Assembly (NCBI RefSeq): GCF_900114115.1
Contig: NZ_FORX01000015.1
Coordinates: forward strand, 1 to 64,000
Direction of reading: 5' to 3'
Source of the DNA: Desulfomicrobium apsheronum
Lineage (GTDB): Bacteria > Desulfobacterota > Desulfovibrionia > Desulfovibrionales > Desulfomicrobiaceae
Length of the DNA: 64,000 nt
Shown here: positions 18,434 to 28,800 of the stretch, in pieces
How the letters are laid out: every line of letters starts with the position of its first letter
How positions within the stretch are numbered: position 1 is the first letter of the stretch
Notes under the pieces: model-generated
The model's database searches: none
The model's input: only the letters and a program-made list of their open reading frames with translations
What the model was told of the DNA's origin: nothing
Made by a program: the position numbers and the translations under genes

Positions 18434-19153
18434 TCAGCCGCCGTTGTATCGGGGAATGGCCATTTCGTTGCAATCCAGGATGCGGCGGACGCGCTTCAGA
18501 CGAGGGGTCCAATACCCATCGAATTTGGACAGGACCACGCCTTTCTTGCGCGAGGCGTGCATGAACTCGCTTTCATTCACGGCCACACCGACATGCTTGC
18601 GGCCGCGATCAATGAAATAGAGCAGATCACCGGGCTGGATTTCATCGCGGGGCACGGCCTCGCCCAATTTGGCCTGCTCACTGGACGTGCGGGGCAAATC
18701 CATTTCAAAGGCGTCCTTGAAGACCGCCTGAACCAGCGCCGAGCAGTCAATGCCACGATAGTCAGTCCCGCCCATGCGATAGCGCACTCCGCGCCAATCT
18801 TCGTACTGGGCCAGAACAATGTCCCCGATGGAAGGGACCGGCTCAATGTCACCGGTATCGACCAAGGAAGAGAAGTCGGCGGATTCATCCGGGGCCGACG
18901 TGGAAAAATAATCGTTGTCGCGGGAGAAAAGAATCGAATAATCGAATTCGCGGTGACGGGCAGGCTGGTCTTCATCCCGACGCATTTGCGAATATGCCAG
19001 TGAATCCTGCATGGCTGCGGAAAGGTCTGCGGTGGAGTCAACCTGCTTGGACGAGCATCCGCCCAAGGACCAGAAAACAAAGAGGATAAGCGCAAATCCA
19101 GGCAAAGCCGAAAACTCTCTACGGGGGCCTTGCCCACCTTGCGGAAAATCCAT
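18434..19153 (-). CDS. NlpC/P60 (C40) peptidase, lipoprotein, copy 2
   Basis: A 239-residue paralogue of the adjacent gene. A signal sequence ends in the lipobox SLGGCSS, so it is probably lipid-anchored in the envelope. A 70-residue acidic linker (DNDYFSTSAPDESADFSSL) separates the anchor from the C40 domain. That domain carries the catalytic Cys in GIDCSALVQAVF, His in RKHVGVAV and FMHASRKKGVV. The shared features GDI(V)LAQYEDWRGVRYRMGGTD and PR(T)SSEQAKLG align closely with copy 1. An AGGGGGAT ribosome-binding site precedes ATG 19153. It follows alr on the same strand with a 158-bp gap. Confidence 0.92.
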   Translation of the reverse strand: MDFPQGGQGPRREFSALPGFALILFVFWSLGGCSSKQVDSTADLSAAMQDSLAYSQMRRDEDQPARHREFDYSILFSRDNDYFSTSAPDESADFSSLVDTGDIEPVPSIGDIVLAQYEDWRGVRYRMGGTDYRGIDCSALVQAVFKDAFEMDLPRTSSEQAKLGEAVPRDEIQPGDLLYFIDRGRKHVGVAVNESEFMHASRKKGVVLSKFDGYWTPRLKRVRRILDCNEMAIPRYNGG

Positions 19154-19270
19154 AGCTTATCCCCCTCTGCTCATTTTCAGCGATTCTGCTATACGAAAAT
19201 TCACCCTACGTCAAAACACTTGCCCCAAGATCACGACCCGATTCGTGTCTCCAGCGCTCCGGGCGCGGCA

Positions 19271-19298
19271 GGACGCCGTCCCCAGGGGGCCGGCGTCC
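19271..19298 (-). terminator. Candidate terminator hairpin after alr
   Basis: Arms GGACGCCG (19271-19278) and CGGCGTCC (19291-19298) are perfectly complementary, with a C4/G5-rich 12-nt loop that can extend the stem. It lies 14 bp beyond the alr stop. No T-tract is present, so it may be Rho-assisted or only an mRNA-stabilising structure. Confidence 0.4.
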
Positions 19299-19311
19299 CG
19301 AATGAGCGATT

Positions 19312-20436
19312 CTACTCTACATACTCGCGCGGATTCTGACCCAACAGACAGAACACCTCATAGGTGATCGTCCCCCACCATCCGGCGAGCTCATCGGCCG
19401 AGATGGCAAAAGGTCCCTCCCCGCCAAGCATGAAAATCTCATCGCCCGCCGCCGCTTCCGGCACTCCGGTCAAGTCCACGGCCGTAAGCTGCATGCAGAC
19501 CCGGCCCAGGACCGGAACGCGTTTGCCGTGAAGGAGCATCCGCGCCTTGCCCGACAGTCCGCGCGAATAGTTGTCGGCATAGCCCACGGCCACGATGCCC
19601 ACGCGTATTTCGGCAGGAGCGGTGAAGGTGCGTCCGTAACTCACGCTTTGACCGGCAGGGATGGTCCTGATCTGCATCAGCCTGCTGGAGACCTGCATGG
19701 TCGGCTTCAGGCCAAGCCCCTTTTCCTCCCAGGGTGTGCCGTGAAAAGGATTGCCGCCGTAGAGGGCGATGCCCGGGCGTTGCAGATCGTGGTGCAAATC
19801 TGGATGCCCGAAGATGGCCCCGGAGTTGGCCAGGCTGGCCCGCACGTCCAGCCCCCGGGCATGCAGAGTCTTGAGGATGCGCGCAAACCTGTCGCCCTGT
19901 TCGCGTACGTATTCGACCTGTCCAGGATCGTCGGCCGTGGCCAGATGGGAGCAGGCCATGGTCGCCCGGACATGCTCCAGTCCGTCCAGCGTGTCGGCCA
20001 CTCCCGCCGCCTCGTCCGGCGCAAAGCCGAGCCGGGCCATGCCCGTATCGAACTTCAGGGCGACCCGGACCGTTGTCCCGGCGTGGCTTGCGGCCTCTTC
20101 CAGAAGCAGCAGCTGCTCGGTGCTGCCCACAAAGGCGACAATGTCACGCTCGCACACGCAGGCGTAATCTTCGGCGTCCAGTGGACCGAGCAGGGAGATG
20201 ACCTCGGCCTCGGGCACGGTATCCTTAAGGACTGCGGCCTCGCCGACCGTCCCTGCGGCCATGGTCCGGGCCCCGGCCGCAAAGAGAGCCCCGGCCGCCT
20301 CGGGAAGCCCGTGCCCATAAGCATCGGACTTGATGACCGGCGCGGGGTCCGTGGCGCGGGTGCGGATCAGCCTGTAATTGTCCACCAGCGCCTGCAAACG
20401 GATGTGTGTGCGCACATGATTATACCAGATGGTCAT
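19312..20436 (-). CDS. alr: Alanine racemase
   Basis: A 374-residue PLP enzyme converting L- to D-alanine for peptidoglycan. The PLP-lysine motif is VIKSDAYGHG (K36), slightly divergent from the usual KANAYGHG. The second catalytic base is the tyrosine in VGYADNYSRG. The usual CMDQ segment reads CMQLTAVDL, so the Asp of that motif is absent. Length and remaining signatures (LKFDTGMARLGF, GIALYGGNP) are normal. The start at 20436 has AAGGAG upstream. Only 24 bp separate it from the DegP gene upstream, so both are probably in one transcript, an envelope-maintenance pair with the NlpC/P60 genes downstream. Confidence 0.94.
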   Translation of the reverse strand: MTIWYNHVRTHIRLQALVDNYRLIRTRATDPAPVIKSDAYGHGLPEAAGALFAAGARTMAAGTVGEAAVLKDTVPEAEVISLLGPLDAEDYACVCERDIVAFVGSTEQLLLLEEAASHAGTTVRVALKFDTGMARLGFAPDEAAGVADTLDGLEHVRATMACSHLATADDPGQVEYVREQGDRFARILKTLHARGLDVRASLANSGAIFGHPDLHHDLQRPGIALYGGNPFHGTPWEEKGLGLKPTMQVSSRLMQIRTIPAGQSVSYGRTFTAPAEIRVGIVAVGYADNYSRGLSGKARMLLHGKRVPVLGRVCMQLTAVDLTGVPEAAAGDEIFMLGGEGPFAISADELAGWWGTITYEVFCLLGQNPREYVE

Positions 20437-20460
20437 GAAATGCTCCTTGAATGATGATCG

Positions 20461-21795
<1,335 letters not shown>

Positions 21796-21840
21796 GACAA
21801 AATCTCCTTGAAAATCATGACCTCAACCGAGGGGCCATGC

Positions 21841-21868
21841 AAAAAAGGGCCTTTTCCCAAATCTTGGG
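21841..21868 (-). terminator. Weak terminator-like hairpin after hsp20
   Basis: On the minus strand CCCAAGATTTGGG forms a small hairpin that can extend to GGCC pairs around an AAAA bulge and ends in CTTTTTT. It lies 18 bp after the hsp20 stop and before the degP start. The stem is interrupted, so efficiency is uncertain. Confidence 0.35.
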
Positions 21869-21885
21869 CCAGTTGTCATGTCAAA

Positions 21886-22344
21886 TCATTCATCCAGGGA
21901 AATGGGGATGGTCCTGTTCACCGGGCGCCGGGTGCGCTTGGGCACCCGTATCTGCAAAAGGCCTGCCTTCATGCTGGCGGCCACGGCCTGGTCGTCGATA
22001 TCCTCCGGCAGTTCGAAGCGGCGTGAAAAACAGCCATATGATCGCTCCATGACCTGGAAGGCCGCGCCCTCGACATTCAAAGGCGGCTGGCGTTCGCCGA
22101 AGACGGCCAGTTCGTTGCCATGCACCTCGAGCCGCACATTTTCACGCTCAAGCCCCGGCAACTCGACCAGAACGAAAAAAGCGTCCTCGACCTCGATCAC
22201 ATCGGCCACGGGCCGGAATCTGGCCAGCCTGCGCCCATTCTCGACAAAGGAGGAAGAGCAGGCAGAGTTCTCGACCAGACGCTGCATCTCTTCTTTTAAA
22301 TCTTCCATCTCAAGCCAGGAATTCCACGGAAAAAGCTTTGCCAT
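21886..22344 (-). CDS. Small heat shock protein, Hsp20/alpha-crystallin family
   Basis: A 152-residue protein with an alpha-crystallin domain from about residue 50 to 140. It is recognisable by FFVLVELPGLERENVRLEVHG, the middle GNELAVFGERQP and the C-terminal GLLQIRVPKRTRRP that follows ASMKAGLL. The conserved GVL-type motif reads AGLLQIRVPK. These ATP-independent holdases bind unfolding proteins in the cytoplasm. The N-terminal arm is short, with MAKLFPWNSWLEMEDLKEEMQ. It precedes degP on the same strand; the likely link is stress response, inferred from both families. Confidence 0.93.
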   Translation of the reverse strand: MAKLFPWNSWLEMEDLKEEMQRLVENSACSSSFVENGRRLARFRPVADVIEVEDAFFVLVELPGLERENVRLEVHGNELAVFGERQPPLNVEGAAFQVMERSYGCFSRRFELPEDIDDQAVAASMKAGLLQIRVPKRTRRPVNRTIPISLDE

Positions 22345-22393
22345 AAATCACCAATGGTTACGTCGTTTGAAGCGTGAAACCGCCACGCCGCCC

Positions 22394-22413
22394 GAAAAGC
22401 CGTGCAAACGGCT
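22394..22413 (-). terminator. Intrinsic terminator of the PilB-like/zinc-ribbon operon
   Basis: Arms AGCCGT (22398-22403) and ACGGCT (22408-22413) with a 4-nt loop; on the minus strand TTTTC follows directly. It starts 1 bp after the stop codon of the zinc-ribbon gene. Confidence 0.65.
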
Positions 22414-22414
22414 C

Positions 22415-22921
22415 TCAAATGAAAAACAATGCTCCAAGCGCCAAGATGGCGACAATTATGAGCACGATCCAGATTTTGCTCTTTTCCTCATCCACGAACA
22501 TGGCGCTGCCGATTTGCGTACTTCGGAGGTTGTCGCTCTGGGCCTGGGCAAGGCGGCGCATCTCCTCGGCTTCGGCCTCGGCCTCCAGCTCGTGGCCACG
22601 GCCCTGGCGGCGCACTTCCTCCATGGCCAGGGCATACACGACGCCGCACTTGGGACATTCAAAGGGAGTCGCGAAGGCGTTGTCACCTTCCTGCCTTTCA
22701 TAATGGCACTTTGGGCATTTTTCCAATCGCAATTTGAGATTAGCGGGTATGACCACGGCTTCGTCGGCCTTTGAGAACCTGGGCGACTCGGCGCCATCCG
22801 TAGTCTCGTCGGCGTCGGAAGTCTCGGCACCGTTGACGGACTCTGGAGCAGCTTGGGTCTCGACGTTTTCCGCAAGCTCGGGGGCTTCTTTTTTCTCAGT
22901 ACTGTTTTCCATTTCACTCAC
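22415..22921 (-). CDS. Zinc-ribbon protein with C-terminal membrane anchor
   Basis: 168 residues if translation starts at the GTG that overlaps the upstream stop as GTGA; ATG 22912, three codons in, is an alternative. The first 60 residues are acidic and low-complexity (NSTEKKEAPELAENVETQAA). A zinc ribbon follows with CPKC at 69-72 and CPKC at 89-92. A charged coiled-coil (ELEAEAEAEEMRRLAQAQ) leads to a C-terminal transmembrane helix (IWIVLIIVAILALGALFFI). I recognise no named family. Overlap with the PilB-like ATPase gene makes a functional link likely, perhaps as a membrane adaptor; this is inference. Confidence 0.75.
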   Translation of the reverse strand: MSEMENSTEKKEAPELAENVETQAAPESVNGAETSDADETTDGAESPRFSKADEAVVIPANLKLRLEKCPKCHYERQEGDNAFATPFECPKCGVVYALAMEEVRRQGRGHELEAEAEAEEMRRLAQAQSDNLRSTQIGSAMFVDEEKSKIWIVLIIVAILALGALFFI

Positions 22922-25233
22922 TCGGAAGTCGTCACTTTCTGCAGTTGCAGGATATCTATATCCCCTTTGAAAATCTTCGCGATCCCATCCTGATAGAGAG
23001 TCCGCATGCCCTGCTCGATGGCCATCAGCGCGACCTCTTCCGATGAGTGCTTGCGGGCAATGGCCTTGCGGATTTCAGGGGTCGCGACCAGCAACTCGTG
23101 AATTCCGGTTCGCCCCCTGTAGCCGGTCTGGCCGCAACGTCCGCAGCCTTTTGCCCTGTAGATGAGGGCGCTTGAACGGTCGATGCCGAGTTCGGGAAAA
23201 AAGTCCTCTCCGTACTGAGTGAGCAGATACGCCCATTCCTCGTCGGAAGGGGCGTAGGCCTCGCGGCATTGCACGCACAGGGTCTTGACCAGGCGCTGGG
23301 CCAGAATGCCATGCAACGCTTCAGAGAAGTTAAGAGATTCTATGCCCATGTCCAGAAGGCGCGTCACGGTTTCCGACGCGGAGTTGGTGTGCAGGGTCGA
23401 AAAAACCATGTGTCCCGTCAGCGAAGCCTCCACGCCGATCTGCGCTGTCTGGAGATCGCGCATCTCGCCCACGAGGATAACGTCCGGGTCCGCACGCAGA
23501 AAGGCGCGCATGATGCGGGGAAAATCAAGGCCGATGGCGCTTTCGACCTGGACCTGCTGGAGCCCCGGCTGCGTGATCTCAACCGGGTCTTCGACGGTCC
23601 AGATCTTCTTGTCCGGGGTGTTGATGCGCGCAAGGATAGAGTGCAGCGTGGTCGTTTTTCCGGAACCTGTCGGCCCGACGACCAGAAAAATTCCGTGCGG
23701 CTTGAACATGAGACGCTCGATCTGGGCCTTGTTCGCATCGCTCAGGTTCAGCTTGTCGAACGGAAGAGCCTTGCCGGAGGTGAGCATGCGCAGCACCGCG
23801 CTCTCGCCGTGCACGGTGGGGAGCGTGGCGACGCGGAGCTCAAGCTCGCGCCCCTTGAAACGGACCTTGGCCTTGCCGTCCTGTGGCAGCCGCCGTTCGG
23901 AAATGTTCAGATTGGAGAGAATCTTGATGCGTGACACCACGGGCTTGATGATGCTCTCGGGGACGGTCAGCACCCGCATGCAGGTGCCGTCGATGCGCAT
24001 GCGCACCACCCCGGGGCGCCCCGTCTTCGAGGGTTCGATATGAATGTCCGAAGCCCCGGTCTTGTGCGCGTGCATGATGATCTTGTTCACGAAACGCACG
24101 GCGAGCTGGCGGCTTTCCTGGGAAATGTCCTCCTCCTCGACCTGCGCGAGCTCAAGGCCCTCCTCGGAGACTCCTTCCAGATCGGCCAGGGCCTCGGAGA
24201 GGTCGTCCCCGTCATCGTACTCGTCGAAATCATCCTCATGCCCATCCTCGCCCATGTCGTCGTCATAGGCATCCGCCATGCCCTTCGAGGCAACGCCGGT
24301 CTTGGGCAGCTGGCTGCGATCACCGAGAAAAGCCAGAATCTCCTCTGGCAAACCCACCCTGAATTCATACTCCTTCGCGGTCAGGATCCGCTTTATTTCC
24401 TCGATCTGTTCGGAGTCGTGCGGATTGTGGATAAGGATGACGACCCGTTCGCCCTTGGCCTGGATGGGCAGCCACAGGTTATTGAGCAGGTACTGGCGGT
24501 TGATGCCTTTGAGCATGTGCTCGGAGACGGGATTGTCCTGATAGCGCACAAAGGGCGTCTGGTAGTAGATCTCCAGCGATGCGCCTATGTCGTCCGGGCT
24601 CACGCCGTAATCGAGCTGGAGCAGCCGGGAGGTTGAAACCCCCTTCCTGGCGGAGCGCGATATGGCGTCATCGAGCTGCTCGCGGGTCAGTACGCCCTGG
24701 AAGACGAGATTTTCGTACGGGCCCTTGGGCAGGCTACGCTCCTCGAACATCTTCTGCCCCATGATGCTCACGATGAGGCGGCAAAACGCCTCGTCCTCAC
24801 GGGAAAAATCGCCATCCTGCTTGTTCAGGAGCTGCAACACCCCCAAAAGCTCATTTTCATGCTGGATCGGCATGGAGATCACATTGCGCGTTTCAAACCC
24901 GACCAGCTGGTCATACTGGCGATCAAAACGCAGGCTTGGATGAATGGCCTCAAGTTCGTCAAATTCGATGCTCCTGAGAATGAACGGCATCAGCGACTGG
25001 GCCGTGTAACCGGCAAGGCTCGATGTCGATATCGGCAGCCGCACTTCGCGGGGCCGGCCGTCCTTCAAAACCAGAGAGAACAATTCCGCGTGCTGCGCAT
25101 CGCATTTGTACAGACGTATCTGCTCGACCTGAAAAAGGGCCTTCAGATCGGGCAGGCATTTGTTCCAGGCCATCTCGAAGGCCTGGGCCGCCTGAAATAT
25201 CTTCTTGATGTCGATCAGCTTGGACTTGAGCAT
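22918..25233 (-). CDS. GAF-domain GspE/PilB-family secretion/pilus ATPase
   Basis: A 771-residue protein. Residues 1-165 are GAF-like (LIRSIEFDELEAIHPSLR and SMPIQHENELLGVLQLL). Residues 170-305 resemble an MshEN domain, which in MshE binds c-di-GMP. An acidic linker (DDDMGEDGHEDDFDEYDDGD) follows. The ATPase core has Walker A GPTGSGKTT (520-528), WTVEDPVE, the GEMRD box and zinc-binding cysteines (CVQC...CGRCGQTGYRGRTGIHEL). PilB/GspE ATPases power pilus assembly or type II secretion at the inner membrane. No pilin, PilC, PilD or secretin gene is nearby, so it is an orphan here. GAF fused to PilB is unusual and suggests ligand-controlled activity. Confidence 0.9.
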   Translation of the reverse strand: MLKSKLIDIKKIFQAAQAFEMAWNKCLPDLKALFQVEQIRLYKCDAQHAELFSLVLKDGRPREVRLPISTSSLAGYTAQSLMPFILRSIEFDELEAIHPSLRFDRQYDQLVGFETRNVISMPIQHENELLGVLQLLNKQDGDFSREDEAFCRLIVSIMGQKMFEERSLPKGPYENLVFQGVLTREQLDDAISRSARKGVSTSRLLQLDYGVSPDDIGASLEIYYQTPFVRYQDNPVSEHMLKGINRQYLLNNLWLPIQAKGERVVILIHNPHDSEQIEEIKRILTAKEYEFRVGLPEEILAFLGDRSQLPKTGVASKGMADAYDDDMGEDGHEDDFDEYDDGDDLSEALADLEGVSEEGLELAQVEEEDISQESRQLAVRFVNKIIMHAHKTGASDIHIEPSKTGRPGVVRMRIDGTCMRVLTVPESIIKPVVSRIKILSNLNISERRLPQDGKAKVRFKGRELELRVATLPTVHGESAVLRMLTSGKALPFDKLNLSDANKAQIERLMFKPHGIFLVVGPTGSGKTTTLHSILARINTPDKKIWTVEDPVEITQPGLQQVQVESAIGLDFPRIMRAFLRADPDVILVGEMRDLQTAQIGVEASLTGHMVFSTLHTNSASETVTRLLDMGIESLNFSEALHGILAQRLVKTLCVQCREAYAPSDEEWAYLLTQYGEDFFPELGIDRSSALIYRAKGCGRCGQTGYRGRTGIHELLVATPEIRKAIARKHSSEEVALMAIEQGMRTLYQDGIAKIFKGDIDILQLQKVTTSE

Positions 25234-25267
25234 ACAACCTCGCCTTCATGGCCTTTGCGTGCGGTGT

Positions 25268-25307
25268 GAACAAGAAACGGGACCGGGAAGTGTGCATCCG
25301 GTCCCGT
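25268..25307 (-). terminator. Intrinsic terminator between the receiver gene and the PilB-like gene
   Basis: Arms ACGGGACCGG (25277-25286) and CCGGTCCCGT (25298-25307) form a 10-bp perfect stem; on the minus strand TTTCTTGTT follows. It lies about 25 bp past the receiver gene's stop, so the PilB-like gene is probably transcribed from its own promoter in 25234-25275. Confidence 0.7.
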
Positions 25308-25332
25308 GAAACGACAACTCATGCGCAAGAGA

Positions 25333-25851
25333 TCAATCCAGATACGGGGAGGAAAGGCCGTCGTCGTTCTGACCCGACATCGCCCTGATCTTCATGATCA
25401 GCTCGTCGCGCTGCTGCTTGTATATGTACCGCTCCGAATGGCAACGGATACGGGCAATGAGATCGGTCTTGTCCGGCAGCTTGATCATGTAGTCGTTGGC
25501 TCCAAGAGCGATGGCCTTCTTTTTGAGCTCCGGCTCCTCGCGGGCCGACAGCACGATGAGTGGCACGTCGCGAAAATCCTCGCTGCTCTTGAAGAACTTG
25601 ACCATGGTCAGCCCGTTCACCCCCGGCATGACCAGATCGAGCATTATCACGGTGGGCTGGACGCCGATGGCGGTTTCCAGGGCCTTGTCCGGCTCCTTGC
25701 AGTAGTTGAAGATGATGTCCGTCTCGGAGGAGAGCTTGATGCGCATGGCTTCGCCTATCAAGAATTCATCATCGATGAGCAGGACCGATATCGGCAAACT
25801 GGTCACATACTGATCCGCAATGGAATCTACGTCCTGACTGTACATGTTCAT
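25333..25851 (-). CDS. Stand-alone response regulator receiver (WspR-like REC)
   Basis: A 172-residue single receiver domain. Acidic pocket VLLIDDEFLIGEAM, phosphoacceptor Asp in TVIMLDLVMPGVNG, conserved Ser/Thr in IVLSAREEPE and Lys in DYMIKLPDKTD are all present. The sequence around VLLIDDEFLIGEAM resembles the receiver of WspR-type diguanylate cyclases, but no GGDEF domain follows; the protein ends with about 35 residues of helix and a polar tail. Its start overlaps the hybrid kinase stop by 4 bp (ATGA), so the pair is translationally coupled and this is the likely phosphorelay partner of the kinase's HPt domains. A terminator follows. Confidence 0.92.
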   Translation of the reverse strand: MNMYSQDVDSIADQYVTSLPISVLLIDDEFLIGEAMRIKLSSETDIIFNYCKEPDKALETAIGVQPTVIMLDLVMPGVNGLTMVKFFKSSEDFRDVPLIVLSAREEPELKKKAIALGANDYMIKLPDKTDLIARIRCHSERYIYKQQRDELIMKIRAMSGQNDDGLSSPYLD

Positions 25852-28800
25852 CCTTTGCGCTCCACGATATGTACGTTTTCGAGATACTTGATCATCTCTT
25901 TGAGCAATTTCTGAACTTCATCCGCATTCTTCTGCATCCCGGCCGTTTCGATCTTGTACCCGATATGGCTCAGATAATCAAAACCATAGGTACTCCCGAG
26001 CCCCTTCTGGCTATGGCCGTGACGGCAAATGACATCAAAGTTTTTCTCGGGCAATGCTTCCTGCATCTCAGCGACATTCGAATGCATGGTGTCCATGAAG
26101 AGAGGCACGAGCTCATAAAGCTCGGCATCAACCTCGACCGTGTAATCCTGCACGTCCTCGGCGATTTCCTCGGGCACCGAGGTAGCCGGCACCGGCTCCT
26201 CGATTTCCTCTTCGATGAGGTCCGCCTTTATCTCGTAAACGATGTCCACCCGCTCCAGGTAATTGCCCAGCGCCAGCAAGAGATCGGCAAGCTGTTCGGC
26301 GTCCCGGGCCTCGGCGGCGGTCTGGATTTTTCGTCCGATGATGCTGATGTACTCGAAACCGTAGGTGCTGCCGAAGCCCTTGTGGCTGTGCCCGAAGCGA
26401 CGCATGGTCGGGAAATCCTTCTGGGCCAGGGCCTTGCCCATGAGCTCAAGATCCTTCTGCATTGCATCCATGAGGAACGGAATGAGCTCGGACATTTCCG
26501 GCGCGACGTGGACCACATAACGTCCATCCACCGGCGCAGGTAGATCATCCCCGGCCATCTCACCGGAGGCCTCCTCGGCCTGGATCTTCTGCGTCGTGCC
26601 AGTGTTCATGAACACGGACAGGTGGTTGACCGCCTCGACGACCACGGCCGCCTGCCTGCTCTTGGCCGCGCTCTCGATGATCTTGCCGGCCTGGCTGATC
26701 GCGTCCACGGCGTACGTGCTGCCCAGCCCCTTCAGACTGTGGCCGCAACGCTGCATCGTGCCGAAGTCCTGGGTCGTGATGGCGTCGGCGAGCTGCTCCT
26801 GAAAATCACGCACGGTGCGCAGAAAGAGCGGTCGCAGATCCTGCAATTCGGGATCGATCTGGACCGGAGAGTCCACTTCGTCATGAATGGGCGTGATCTC
26901 CGTGACCAGCAGGGGCTCTGGTTGCGCGATCAGGGATTCACGCTGTCCTGCGAAGAGATCGATGATGTTGATGAGCGCCTGCTTCTTGATGGGCTTGGCC
27001 AGAAACTCCGTGCATCCCGCGTCCATGGTCTTCTGCCGGTGTTCCTGAAAGGCATGGGCCGTCAGGGCGATGATGGGCGTTTTGTATTCGCGTTTATCCT
27101 GTTCCCAGGCGCGAATGCGGCGCGTGGCCTCAAGGCCGTCCATGACCGGCATCTCCATGTCCATGAGCACCAGATCGAAGGGTTCTTCGGTGAACTTCTC
27201 CACTGCGATCTTGCCGTTCTCGGCGTGCACAATGGAGACGTTGCTGCTCTTGAGAAAAAGCTCGACCACCCGTCTGTTGGCCTCGACATCGTCGACCAGA
27301 AGCACCTTCCAGCCCTTGTCGTGCAGGTCCGTCATGCGCCTGCGCTGGGATTCGGACACCACCTCGTAGATCTTGTCGTGCAGGACGACATCCCGCTCGC
27401 TCTTGAGGATATACGACAGCGGGCCGAAATCGGTCGCCTTGGGCAGCCGCGCAAGGTCCTCGGCGGCCTGCACCGCCAGGACAAGGTTGGCCACGGGAAT
27501 TCCCTGTCCGATGAGCAGATGCGCGATCTCGATTCCCGGCACGTTGTCGACCATGGAATCGATCAGGATGGCCTGGAAGGCGAAATCCTTCTTGTGCGCA
27601 TTCAGGGCGTCGATGGCCTTGGCCGCCGACGGACAGGAGACGGGGACAAGCCCCCAGCCGCGCACCAGCGAGCTTATGCTCCCCCGGCCCTCGGGCTGGT
27701 CCTCGATGATGAGCAGATGCGTGTCCGCCGGAATCTTCAAACGGAATTCCGGCTGCCTGACCTCCTGGTCGGGGGCGAGAGGCACTTTGAAGAAGAAGGT
27801 CGTTCCCTGTCCGGATTCACTCTCGACCCAGATCCGTCCGCCCATGAGCTCCACGAGCTTCTTGGAGATGGCCAGTCCGAGGCCCGTGCCTCCGAATTCC
27901 CTGGTCGTCGAGGAGTCGGCTTGCGCAAAGCTCTCGAAGACGGAGCTCAGCTTCGATTTCGGAATCCCTATGCCCGTATCCTTGACCGCGAAGAGGCAGC
28001 ACGGAGCCCCGTCGTCCATGACGGACTCCGTCACGGACATGGTCACTCCGCCGACGCTGGTGAACTTGAGCGCGTTGCCGACAAGATTGATCACAATCTG
28101 CCGGATGCGGGTCGGATCACCGATGTAGCGTTGCGCCAGCCCTTCTGAAACCTTCTTTTCGAGCTTCAGGGACTTCTCCTCCGCCCGATAGACAAAGAGT
28201 TTGTTCACGTCGTCCACAAGCTCGCGCAGATTGAACGGGATGGATTCGAGCTTGATCTGGCCGACCTCGATCTTGGAAAAATCGAGGATGTCGTTGATGA
28301 TACCCAGCAGAAGTTCGCCAGCGGAGCTAAAGGTCTTGACGTATTCCAGCTGATCCTCGTTCAGGCTCGTCTCCTGAAGCATCTCGGCCATGCCCAGGAT
28401 CGCGTTCATGGGAGTACGGATCTCGTGGCTCATGCGGGCCAGAAATTCACTCTTGGAGCGGGTGGCCTTGTCGGCCTGGTCCTTGGCCACGCGCAGGTCC
28501 TCGGCATGCTGGCGCAGCAGTTCGCTGGCCTTCTTGCGATCAGAGATGTCCTCGATGACAAAAATGACGCCCCGGCTCAAATCCTGCGGGTCAATGGCCT
28601 TGGCGGAGACCTGACTCCAGAAGACGCTGCCGTCCTTCCTGCGGAACTGATACTCCAGCTGGGTGATCTCCCGCTCGGCCAGTCGATTGAAGAATTTTTC
28701 GCTGAACTCATCGAAGTTGCGGCCGGAGACATGGAATTTTTCGGGGCTGACAAGGGACATCTCCGCCACCGAATAGCCGAAAATGGTCGCGAACCTGCGA

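Noticed and set aside
17842-19153. Tandem NlpC/P60 genes as part of a type VI or toxin system
   Set aside because: They have lipoprotein signals and lie beside alr and degP; no immunity or secretion gene is nearby, so an envelope-maintenance role is simpler.
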